From: an uncultured Anaerobutyricum sp. | GTDB taxonomy: Bacteria > Bacillota > Clostridia > Lachnospirales > Lachnospiraceae | Length of the DNA stretch: 19,537 nucleotides | Assembly: GCA_934317185.1 (NCBI GenBank) | Contig: CAKREJ010000021.1 | Coordinates: forward strand, 1-19,537 | Direction of reading: 5' to 3' | Shown: piece after piece, positions 1 through 6,643 of the stretch | How positions within the stretch are numbered: position 1 is the first letter of the stretch | Layout of the letters: the number at the start of each line of letters is the position of its first letter | The notes under the pieces: model-generated | Told to the model about the DNA's origin: nothing | Databases searched by the model: none | The model's input: the letters and a program-made list of their open reading frames with translations, nothing else | Program-made: the position numbers and the translations under genes

Positions 1-262
1 TACTTCCGTGTGCTCCTCTTCCTTCTTCAACATAAAATACGAATTTGCTGGGATAACGGACGAAAAAGAAAAAAGAAACAGGTAACATCTGTGCCAGTAG
101 TCGCTGCGTATGGAATGCTCACCGAAAAGGTTCGCATCCAATACTTGCTCCGAGGTCACATCTGCTACCTGCTTCTTTTTTCTTTTTCTGTCTGCCTACT
201 CCATAAGTGAATTAGTATTTGATGCTGGGGTGAAAGAAGGGGGGGGTGAGCACGGAAGTGTG
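1..262. repeat. large imperfect inverted repeat around element copy A
   Basis: ACTTCCGTGTGCTC at 2-15 is matched by its near-complement GAGCACGGAAGT at 248-259, with a 2-nt difference. Further in, AAATAC-N-AATT at about 35-45 pairs loosely with AATTAGTATTT near 209-220. The repeat encloses copy A (56-192). No coding region is supported in 1-300. The left edge of the window cuts it, so its full extent is unknown. Confidence 0.35.
56..192 (-). repeat. structured repeat element, copy A
   Basis: The ends 59-86 and 164-192 are complementary over about 28 bp with a one-base bulge. Read on the minus strand, the two non-Watson-Crick positions become G-U pairs, which suggests that the functional product is a minus-strand RNA. 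The core (87-163) is about four-fifths identical to that of copy B, including GCAGCGACTACTGGCACAG. At the base of the core, AGATGTG faces CACAGAT, which would form a helix interrupted by tandem G-A pairs. The U-rich 3' arm could act as a terminator. I match it to no known riboswitch. It could be a small structured RNA or a miniature mobile element. Confidence 0.65.
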
Positions 263-301
263 TGCTATATTTCGCATATTTTCTTTCCGGTACTGATTTA
301 G

Positions 302-329
302 TAAAAAGAGTAGACATTTTTTGTCTACT
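302..329 (-). terminator. rho-independent terminator
   Basis: An 8-bp perfect stem (AGTAGACA at 309-316, TGTCTACT at 322-329) has a five-base loop. On the minus strand the stem is followed by CTTTTTAC. It is the first terminator downstream of the alkyltransferase-like gene that ends at 605, and repeat copy B lies between them. Confidence 0.55.
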
Positions 330-461
330 GGAGATTTTCACTGATTAATTTTCACAATCTTATGGAAATTCCCCACCAGCCTCTTCAACTAATTTGATAC
401 TCATCTTCAATTTAGGAAAAGATAGAACCGTAGAAAATAAAAAATCCTTATTTGAAAAGTT

Positions 462-605
462 GACGAAAAAACAGAAAAATAAAAAAATATATAGTAGCAG
501 ATGTGACCTCGGAGCGAGTAAAGGATGTGAGCCTTTAAGCGAACATTCTTCATGCAGCGACTACTGGCACAGATGCTACTATATATTTTTTTATTTTTCG
601 TCCGT
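462..605 (+). repeat. structured repeat element, copy B
   Basis: This is a second copy of the element at 56-192, in opposite orientation. The arms 474-498 and 575-599 form a perfect 25-bp stem, but their sequence (A/T-rich with ATATATAG) differs from the arms of copy A, so pairing is kept while sequence changes. The core (499-574) matches copy A. Both copies end in CGTCCGT. The right end touches the stop codon of the gene at 605-1249. The bases between the two copies (193-461) hold only the terminator at 302-329. Confidence 0.65.
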
Positions 606-1249
606 CATGCAAACAAATTAGTATTTAAAGACATTCCAAAGCGTTCTAAATCAACTTTTCCGTCTTTTACTTCCACGCCGTCTTCTTCCAAACGTCGTGC
701 CTGTTCTCCTTCTCCACCAAATACAAAGGCTCCTGCAAGTTCTCCTTTGGAATTCACAACTCGAAAGCATGGTATATTTTCCGGATCAGGATTTTTATGG
801 AGGGCATTTCCAACTGCTCGTGCCATCTTCGGATTGCCTGCCATAGCCGCTACCTGTCCATAAGTTGCTACCTGCCCTTTTGGGATATGTTTTACTGCTT
901 CATAAATTCGCTTTGTCGGACTGTCTGTTACAATCTCATAACTTTCTGCAATCATTTTCTTAATTTCTTTATCAGGTACCGTCTCATCAAGTATTATTGT
1001 ATTCCAGTGGTTTTTATTTTGATGATAACCTGGAATTACCGACGGATATACTTCTCTCCAGAAATCTCTCCACTCTGGCTCTACTTTCACATTCAAACAG
1101 ATAAATCCATCTTTTTCGAATATCCACAAAAATACTTTCTTGTTTTCTTTTACTCTGACAACCTGCCAGCTCTTATCACGAAATGGGGTTTCTACATAGG
1201 TTCCCTGAAAAGACAAACCATATTCGACCGCTTCTTTTCTTGTATTCAT
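605..1249 (-). CDS. MmcQ/YjbR-like and O6-alkylguanine transferase-like fusion protein
   Basis: This 214-residue protein has two parts. Residues 1 to about 95 resemble the MmcQ/YjbR (DUF419) fold, with PEWRDFWREVYPSVIPGYHQ and the NKNHWNTI motif. Residues of about 112-205 match the DNA-binding and active-site domain of O6-methylguanine-DNA methyltransferases: Tyr130 in GQVATYGQVA, Arg144 in the MARAVGNAL helix, and the acceptor Cys161 in PCFRVV. The family motif is normally PCHRV; here Phe replaces the His that activates the cysteine, so repair activity is uncertain and an alkyltransferase-like sensing role is possible. The start is supported by GGAGGATGTCAC before ATG. It stands alone, after the terminator at 1289-1339. 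Confidence 0.85.
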   Translation of the reverse strand: MNTRKEAVEYGLSFQGTYVETPFRDKSWQVVRVKENKKVFLWIFEKDGFICLNVKVEPEWRDFWREVYPSVIPGYHQNKNHWNTIILDETVPDKEIKKMIAESYEIVTDSPTKRIYEAVKHIPKGQVATYGQVAAMAGNPKMARAVGNALHKNPDPENIPCFRVVNSKGELAGAFVFGGEGEQARRLEEDGVEVKDGKVDLERFGMSLNTNLFA

Positions 1250-1288
1250 GTGACATCCTCCAATATTTTTTCTTTATTAATTAATATA

Positions 1289-1339
1289 AAAAAGATGTAC
1301 GGACAGCTTGTTACCTTCCTGCCTTTCGTACATCTTTTT
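1289..1339 (-). terminator. rho-independent terminator after the epimerase gene
   Basis: A 13-bp perfect stem (AAAAAGATGTACG at 1289-1301, its complement at 1327-1339) encloses a 25-base loop. A-rich and T-rich flanks make it usable in both directions. It lies 11 bases past the stop of the TIM-barrel gene and separates the catabolic locus from the alkyltransferase-like gene. Confidence 0.8.
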
Positions 1340-1350
1340 AATCTGTTACT

Positions 1351-2160
1351 TTATAGATATTGCTTTATAAACTGATAACCATTCACTGCCGCTGTAACCG
1401 GATCAGGATCCGCATTATATTCATGACCTAACACCCCATTATATCCTATATCATATAATACTTCTATACATTTTTTAAAATCAAAATGTCCATGTCCGGG
1501 ATGTGCTCTGTCAGAATCAGATACATGAAAATATCCAAGTCTGTCTTTACATATCCTGATTGCTCTCTCCATATCTTTATCCTCTATATTGATATGGAAG
1601 GTATCCAGATGAATGGTTGCTCTCTTACTGTCAAATCGATTTACAAATTCTAATGTTTCGTCTGCGGACCATAAATAATCTGCCTGAAAACGATTGATTG
1701 CTTCTATAGTCAGATCGTTTCCAAACTTTTCGGCAGCTTCTATTACCGGTTGAAGAGATTCAAATAAAATATCTTTATATTTTTCTCTTTCCCTTGGATC
1801 TGGCAGTGGACCTTTCATAAGACCAAATAATACAACTGTATCGCCAAGTATATGTGCCACCTCTAAAAAATCAATCAATACTTGTTGTGCTTCTTTTCGT
1901 GCGAGTTTATCTAAGTTTGTCAAATAATGTCCATCGGCATAGCAAGCCATTCCTGTTCCGATTCCAGTTACTTTCATATCCAGTCTGTCTGCATATTCCT
2001 TAATCCGGTGATAATCATTCAATTTTGCATTTCTCATATGCATCTCCACGCCTTCATATCCCAGACGCTTCGCATGGTCAATACACTGTAAAATATCTCC
2101 TTTTAAAACGCATTGAGAATATGGTCCTACGCAATCAGATATTGTAATACTTTGAATCAT
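1351..2160 (-). CDS. sugar epimerase/isomerase, D-tagatose 3-epimerase-like TIM barrel
   Basis: This 269-residue protein belongs to the xylose-isomerase-like TIM-barrel superfamily. Its active-site residues fall where the ketose 3-epimerase (D-tagatose/D-psicose 3-epimerase) family has them: Glu153 in TIEAINRF, Asp186 and His189 in HLDTFHINIED, His212 and Arg218 in FHVSDSDR, and Glu247 in LGHE. The family binds a divalent metal and inverts C3 of free ketoses through an enediol. The start was set at 2158-2160 because GGAGGTGG lies 7 bases upstream; a longer reading from 2220 has no such support. It follows the FGGY kinase by 40 bases and is probably co-transcribed, so the likely job is to epimerise the ketose that kinase uses. 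Exact substrate unknown. Confidence 0.85.
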   Translation of the reverse strand: MIQSITISDCVGPYSQCVLKGDILQCIDHAKRLGYEGVEMHMRNAKLNDYHRIKEYADRLDMKVTGIGTGMACYADGHYLTNLDKLARKEAQQVLIDFLEVAHILGDTVVLFGLMKGPLPDPREREKYKDILFESLQPVIEAAEKFGNDLTIEAINRFQADYLWSADETLEFVNRFDSKRATIHLDTFHINIEDKDMERAIRICKDRLGYFHVSDSDRAHPGHGHFDFKKCIEVLYDIGYNGVLGHEYNADPDPVTAAVNGYQFIKQYL

Positions 2161-2200
2161 CCTTCCACCTCCATTGAATTCCTTATTTAAAATTCTGGCA

Positions 2201-3757
2201 TTAATTCCAATACTTCTCACAAACTGTATTTAAACGATTATAAATGTCTTTATCTCTATATGCTAAAAAAGCATCCCGAAAGATTTCGTACATTTCTGTA
2301 TACATTTTGTAGTTATTCATATTTGGTGTAATCATTTCAGTTGGATGTACCATCGTATCTACTGCATCCTGAAGACTTTCAAAAATGCCCGCTCCACTTG
2401 CTCCAAGAATTGCTGCTCCTAAAACACCACAATCTGCCATTTTCAGACACTGTACTGGTCTTCCAAATATATCGGCAAGAATCTGTCTCCATAATGGAGA
2501 TTTGGAACCACCGCCAGAAAGCCTTATAACATCAAATGGTCTGCCGAGAACTCTTTCCATTGCTTCCACGATCATTCGAAGTTCATAGCCACCGCCTTCT
2601 AACACTCCTCTTGCCATATCTGCACGATTATGTGCGAGTGATATTCCAAGTGAACCACCTCTTGCATTATCGTGATAATATGGAGTTACCTGACTGGAGA
2701 AAAATGGGAAGAAAATGTATCCTCTTGAACCTGCCGGAGATTTGGCTGCCTCCATACATATAATGTCATAAGGATCAACATCTGTCGCCTTTGCTACGGT
2801 AACTTCCGGTGAGCCATAAACATCTCGCCACCAGCGAAGTGCCACACCTGTCGCATAGGCAAGTCCTTCCATATCCATATGTCCCGGTACAGCATGACCG
2901 CTGAAAATCACTTCATGTGCAGGGTCTTCTTTTACACCATCTACCGCTGCAACCATTACAGAGGCGGTTCCGATTGTAATTTCTGCGGTTCCTTCTTTAG
3001 TTACACCACAGCCTATTGCTGCACACTGTTGGTCACCACCTCCGACACAAATTGCCATTCCTTCTGCAAATCCGGTAAGTTCTGCTGCTTTCTTTGATAT
3101 GGTTCCTACTTGTCTTGCCGGTTCTTTTACTGGTGGAAGCTTATCAATATCAAAGTCAATCGCATCTAACAATTCCTTAGACCAGTCTAGTGTGGCTACA
3201 TCCATCATTCCATTTAATGCCAGAGATGCCGGATCAGTAAATAATTCTTCTGAGCCAAGTTTATGTAACAGCCATTCCTGTGCATTGACAAATTTCCATG
3301 CTTTTTCATAAAGTTCTGGCTGATGATCTCTGACCCATTTATACTTTGCATAAGACCATGCACCGCTCACCGGTGCACCACTAATCTTATGATAACGCTC
3401 TACACCGATATTTTCTTTAATCCACTCTACTTCTTCTACGGCACGTCCATCACTCCATACAATCGAATTATGCAATGGCTCCCAGTTCTCATCAATCGCA
3501 AAAAATGTTCCTCTCTGACTGGAGATTCCTACAGAACCTATTTCTTTGGGATCAATTCCTGCCTTTGCAATCGCACCTTTTACCGTGTGGCATAAAGCAT
3601 CCCAAAGACAGTAAACATCCTGCTCTACCCAGCCTACTCTTGGTGTAATACATGGGTATTCTTCATAGTCTTTTCCGATTGCCTGTCCCTGTAAATCAAA
3701 AATAATTGTCTTTAATCCCGTTGTTCCTGCATCAATTCCTGCTACATATTTTATCAT
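2201..3757 (-). CDS. FGGY-family carbohydrate kinase (kinase 1, xylulokinase-like)
   Basis: The 518-residue protein has the usual length and two-domain architecture of FGGY sugar kinases. GIDAGTTGLK at residues 7-16 is the N-terminal phosphate loop, GISSQRGT (77-84) and WSDGRA (101-106) line the sugar site, the catalytic base is Asp242 in GGGDQQ, and SGGGSKSPLW is the C-terminal ATP motif. It transfers phosphate from ATP to a ketose or polyol. The ATG at 3755-3757 is preceded by GGGGGAG. A TTG at 3796 with its own GGAG-like site would add 13 residues, but it lies inside the terminator hairpin and is less likely. No copy of the shared operator is seen upstream, so expression may rely on read-through or a weak promoter. 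Substrate not identifiable from sequence. Confidence 0.88.
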   Translation of the reverse strand: MIKYVAGIDAGTTGLKTIIFDLQGQAIGKDYEEYPCITPRVGWVEQDVYCLWDALCHTVKGAIAKAGIDPKEIGSVGISSQRGTFFAIDENWEPLHNSIVWSDGRAVEEVEWIKENIGVERYHKISGAPVSGAWSYAKYKWVRDHQPELYEKAWKFVNAQEWLLHKLGSEELFTDPASLALNGMMDVATLDWSKELLDAIDFDIDKLPPVKEPARQVGTISKKAAELTGFAEGMAICVGGGDQQCAAIGCGVTKEGTAEITIGTASVMVAAVDGVKEDPAHEVIFSGHAVPGHMDMEGLAYATGVALRWWRDVYGSPEVTVAKATDVDPYDIICMEAAKSPAGSRGYIFFPFFSSQVTPYYHDNARGGSLGISLAHNRADMARGVLEGGGYELRMIVEAMERVLGRPFDVIRLSGGGSKSPLWRQILADIFGRPVQCLKMADCGVLGAAILGASGAGIFESLQDAVDTMVHPTEMITPNMNNYKMYTEMYEIFRDAFLAYRDKDIYNRLNTVCEKYWN

Positions 3758-3780
3758 GGTACTCCCCCATTCATACATTG

Positions 3781-3828
3781 ATAAAAAGGTTGCCAATTCC
3801 CTTCTCCATTAATCGGCAACCTTTTTAT
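3781..3828 (-). terminator. terminator or attenuator hairpin between SDR and kinase 1
   Basis: A 14-bp perfect stem (ATAAAAAGGTTGCC at 3781-3794, complement at 3815-3828) surrounds a 20-base loop. On the minus strand it is followed only by the short T-run inside its own 3' arm. The loop carries a GGAGAAGGG ribosome-site-like stretch in front of a TTG codon. It lies 55 bases after the SDR stop and 23 bases before the kinase 1 start. Confidence 0.75.
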
Positions 3829-3883
3829 AGTTTAAGTCCGACAGCAATAACACAACTACACTAAAGAATATTTAAAACACCAT

Positions 3884-4651
3884 CTAACTCATGCGTGCTC
3901 CTGTAACATCTAAAATCTCTCCGCTGATATAACTACCCATATCAGAAGCAAGAAACAGTACAGCCTTTCCGACTTCTTCTGGCTCTCCCATTCGTTTCAT
4001 AGGTATTGCTGCCATTTTCTTTTCATATTGTTCCGGTGTCAATGTACTATAGTTTCGTCTGATCATATCTGTAGCTATCGTTCCTGGTGCGATTGCATTT
4101 ACTCTGATGTTATACTGGCCAAGCTTCTTCGCCGCAAACTTTGTAAGAGCGATAATTCCGGCTTTGGATGCACCATAATCCGGTCCTGTGTTTCCGCCAG
4201 TAATTCCGGCAATTGAAGATGTATTGACAATGCTTCCATAGCCTTGCTTTTTCATAATCTCACTACAATATTTCATTGTAAGGAATGTGGATCTTAAATT
4301 GATTGCCATTACCTTATCCCATTGCTCTACTGTTGTATCCTCCAGATTCCTCATGTAAGAAACACCTGCAATGTTTGCCAGAATATCAATCTTACCCCAG
4401 TTGTCCATGCAAACTTTAACGGCTTCTTTGATTACTTCTTCCGAAGACGCATCTCCTATCACAAGCTTTACGTCTACCCCCATAGACTGTAATTCTTTTT
4501 GTGTTTCTTCTGTAACGGCATCTTTTTGAATATCCACTATGACAATTCCCATCAAATCAGCTTTTGCCATCGTTAATGCTACTGCTTTGCCGATTCCACG
4601 CGTCGCCCCTGTAATCAGACAAACCTGTCCTTTCAGTGATATTTCAAACAT
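3884..4651 (-). CDS. short-chain dehydrogenase/reductase (SDR)
   Basis: This 255-residue classical SDR has the nucleotide-binding TGATRGIG at residues 14-21, NIAG at 93-96, catalytic Asn118, Ser145/146 in NTSS, and Tyr159-x3-Lys163 in YGASK. Asp40 at the end of strand beta-2 favours NAD(H) over NADP(H). The family interconverts alcohols and ketones; here a polyol or sugar hydroxyl is a reasonable substrate. The C-terminus DVTGARMS departs from the common DGG form. The ATG is preceded by AGGAG and GGGGG. It follows kinase 2 by 37 bases in the same unit, which suggests that one enzyme makes the ketose or polyol that the other phosphorylates. Confidence 0.9.
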   Translation of the reverse strand: MFEISLKGQVCLITGATRGIGKAVALTMAKADLMGIVIVDIQKDAVTEETQKELQSMGVDVKLVIGDASSEEVIKEAVKVCMDNWGKIDILANIAGVSYMRNLEDTTVEQWDKVMAINLRSTFLTMKYCSEIMKKQGYGSIVNTSSIAGITGGNTGPDYGASKAGIIALTKFAAKKLGQYNIRVNAIAPGTIATDMIRRNYSTLTPEQYEKKMAAIPMKRMGEPEEVGKAVLFLASDMGSYISGEILDVTGARMS

Positions 4652-4688
4652 ACTTAGCCCCCTTCTCCTCTACGATAATATGCAGCGA

Positions 4689-6239
4689 TTATTTATATTC
4701 TCTTATTTTCTCCAACATATCAAAGGTTGGCTTCATATCTTCACGAACCAGCTTATTCTGCATATTGTATATGCTTCGATAATACTCTGTATTTTCCGGA
4801 TTCGGTGTATATACTTTCTTTACTTCCAGCCAGGAGTTGAAGGAATCTTTCAAATTATCAATATCACCCACCGCATAGGCAGCAACAACAACATTCGTCA
4901 TAACTGCTCCACCTGCTTTTTTCAGAGTGGTAACTGTACTATTTAACATATCTGCTTTAATCTGATTCCATAAATCACTGCGGCTTCCACCTTCTGTTAC
5001 TGTGATCTTATCCAAAGATACTCCGCCTGCTCTATATACATCTGTTACACTAATATAATCATAACCGATTGCTTCAAGAACAGCTCTCCACAGCACTTCC
5101 TGATTTGTATCCATTGTCATATTTAAAAATGCTCCGCTGGCATTTGCAAAATCACCATATCCTCCTGTCAGATATGGAAGGAATAATACTCCATTAGAGC
5201 CAGCCGGCACTTCTTTTGCTTTTTCGGAAAGAATATCGTAATATTCTCCATCGCCTTCTTTATCACAGATATTATCTCTGTACCATCTTAAAGATAATCC
5301 TCCGGTTCGGATATAACCCCAATAAAAATATGTATTTTCCATTGTTCCACTGTTGAAAATAAGACCAGATTCCGGAGTAGATAACTCTGGCTTAATTCCG
5401 TCTGTAGATACACAGAACATCGCACAAGTTCCTGCTACATCCGCTGCCTGATTCACTTCCGTAAGACCACATCCAATCATGGACTGCATCGTATCACCAG
5501 CTCCACCACAGATAGGTGTTCCAGGCATAAGTCCTGTAAATGCTGCATTTTCTTCTGTAAGTCCACCAATAATATCCCACGGTTTTACAATCTTTGGCAT
5601 ATAGGAAATGTCAATACCTAAAATATCAAGCTGTTCCTGTGACCATTCTTTTTTATATACATTGTAACCCAGGCCCCAGCCACTCATAGCACCCCAGTCG
5701 ATGAATGCATCTTCTGCTTTTAAACCGGCCAATCTGGAAAGAACATATGGTGCGTTATGCATGAACTTCTTTCCTTTTGCTTTAAATTCTTCATTATTTT
5801 TCAGGAACCATCTTGCAAACATTGCCGGGAACATACAGTTTGGTACAGCATTTCCTGTTTCACGAGCCCATATATCTAAATTCTTTGCTGTCAATTCTTC
5901 TGTATCCTTCTGTGTTCTTGAATCAAGATAATTAATATATGGTGTTATAGCTGCTCCGCTCTCATCTACACCTACAATACCACAAATAATTCCATCTCCA
6001 AAAATAGCACGTATCTCTGATGGATCGATTCCTTTCTCTTTTGCTACATTAACAACATCTCTGATTCCTTTTTTAACTGCATCAAGATATTCATCCACAT
6101 TCATCTGCACCCATCCAGGATGTGGATATTCAAAAAAAGTAGGATAATTTGCTTCTGCAATACATTCCATCTCCAGACTGTACATTACAACTTTTACACT
6201 CTGTGTCCCCGCATCAAAGCCAATATAGTATTTACCCAT
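4689..6239 (-). CDS. FGGY-family carbohydrate kinase (kinase 2)
   Basis: A 516-residue FGGY kinase: GFDAGTQSVK near residue 7 is the phosphate loop, HPGWVQM (40-46) is a family motif, and the catalytic Asp249 lies in GGAGDTMQS. The N-terminal substrate-site segment reads GDGIICGIVGVD instead of the usual Q-x-x-G pattern, and the sequence is clearly distinct from kinase 1, so the two are expected to take different substrates. AAAGGAG precedes the ATG at 6237-6239. It is the first gene of a kinase 2-SDR unit under the operator promoter at 6345-6394. Likely a ketose or polyol kinase; no specific substrate can be assigned. Confidence 0.88.
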   Translation of the reverse strand: MGKYYIGFDAGTQSVKVVMYSLEMECIAEANYPTFFEYPHPGWVQMNVDEYLDAVKKGIRDVVNVAKEKGIDPSEIRAIFGDGIICGIVGVDESGAAITPYINYLDSRTQKDTEELTAKNLDIWARETGNAVPNCMFPAMFARWFLKNNEEFKAKGKKFMHNAPYVLSRLAGLKAEDAFIDWGAMSGWGLGYNVYKKEWSQEQLDILGIDISYMPKIVKPWDIIGGLTEENAAFTGLMPGTPICGGAGDTMQSMIGCGLTEVNQAADVAGTCAMFCVSTDGIKPELSTPESGLIFNSGTMENTYFYWGYIRTGGLSLRWYRDNICDKEGDGEYYDILSEKAKEVPAGSNGVLFLPYLTGGYGDFANASGAFLNMTMDTNQEVLWRAVLEAIGYDYISVTDVYRAGGVSLDKITVTEGGSRSDLWNQIKADMLNSTVTTLKKAGGAVMTNVVVAAYAVGDIDNLKDSFNSWLEVKKVYTPNPENTEYYRSIYNMQNKLVREDMKPTFDMLEKIREYK

Positions 6240-6303
6240 GTATACTCCTTTCTACTATATCAATAGTTACATAAATATATTGTTGACAAGTTACCTTCTC
6301 CCT

Positions 6304-6324
6304 GTGTTATTACACTGATAACAC
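6304..6324 (-). other. inverted repeat in the kinase 2 leader
   Basis: GTGTTAT (6304-6310) and ATAACAC (6318-6324) form a perfect 7-bp inverted repeat with a 7-base spacer. It lies just downstream of the predicted transcription start, inside an approximately 100-nt leader that is about twice as long as those of the other units. It could be an mRNA hairpin or a second protein-binding site. Confidence 0.4.
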
Positions 6325-6344
6325 GTTAATACCTCTTTCTATTT

Positions 6345-6394
6345 ATAATACTATTTTATTGATACAGTAGCAATATTGAAAAAATTTTCAATCC
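6345..6394 (-). promoter_or_regulatory. operator and promoter of kinase 2-SDR
   Basis: On the minus strand, -35 TTGCTA (6373-6368), a 17-base spacer and -10 TATTAT (6350-6345) form a sigma-A promoter. Its operator core is GAAAATTTTTTC (6389-6378), exactly 4 bases upstream of the -35. The wider site ATTGAAAA-WW-TTTTCAAT (6375-6392) is a perfect 8-bp inverted repeat. This is the most symmetrical of the five sites. Confidence 0.75.
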
Positions 6395-6529
6395 TTCTTT
6401 CTATTCTTCTGTCTTTTTGTATATATTTTTATTATTTTCTGTCTTTTTTATTTATTACTCCTTTTTCGAGCAAAATTTCTATTTTTTTCATAATTATGCA
6501 ATCTACTTAATCAACTACTCTCAGGCAAA

Positions 6530-6562
6530 AAAGAAGAAGCTGCCGCTGGCAGCTTCTTCTTT
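6530..6562 (-). terminator. strong terminator after the RuBisCO-like gene
   Basis: A 15-bp perfect stem (AAAGAAGAAGCTGCC at 6530-6544, complement at 6548-6562) has a three-base loop. On the minus strand the T-run TTCTTCTTTTTT closes it. It lies 82 bases past the RLP stop. The stretch 6395-6529 holds nothing else I recognise. Confidence 0.9.
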
Positions 6563-6643
6563 GGGTTTTACTTAGGCTTTGTCATTATCCTGGCATATTT
6601 AATATGTATTAATTATTGTATAACTTAATTAATAAGCGGGGAA

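Noticed and set aside
239..246. Run of eight G as a phase-variable tract
   Set aside because: It is in no open reading frame or promoter I can support.
462..605. Known riboswitch or T-box leader in the repeat elements
   Set aside because: No B12 box, T-box TGG-ACC motif or cyclic-di-nucleotide core is present, and no gene lies downstream in the same orientation for either copy.
209..626. AATTAGTATTT after both structured elements as a target-site duplication
   Set aside because: It is AT-rich, at different distances from the element ends, and in one case inside the coding sequence of the neighbouring gene.
1247..1262. GGAGGATGTCAC before the alkyltransferase-like gene repeats a 12-mer of the IS right end near 19260
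   Set aside because: A single 12-base match built around a ribosome site is expected by chance in a window of this size.
797..1375. Long open frame on the plus strand antisense to the alkyltransferase-like gene
   Set aside because: The product has no recognisable domain and lies opposite a well-supported gene. It also crosses a terminator.
3831..3883. Sixth copy of the shared operator and promoter before kinase 1
   Set aside because: No GAAAAWWTTTTC-like palindrome is found. The best -10 (TATAAA) has no -35 at normal spacing.
6375..6392. CcpA catabolite-repression (cre) site
   Set aside because: The palindrome has an A/T centre at every copy, while cre sites need a central CG. The fixed spacing to -35 also points to a dedicated regulator.
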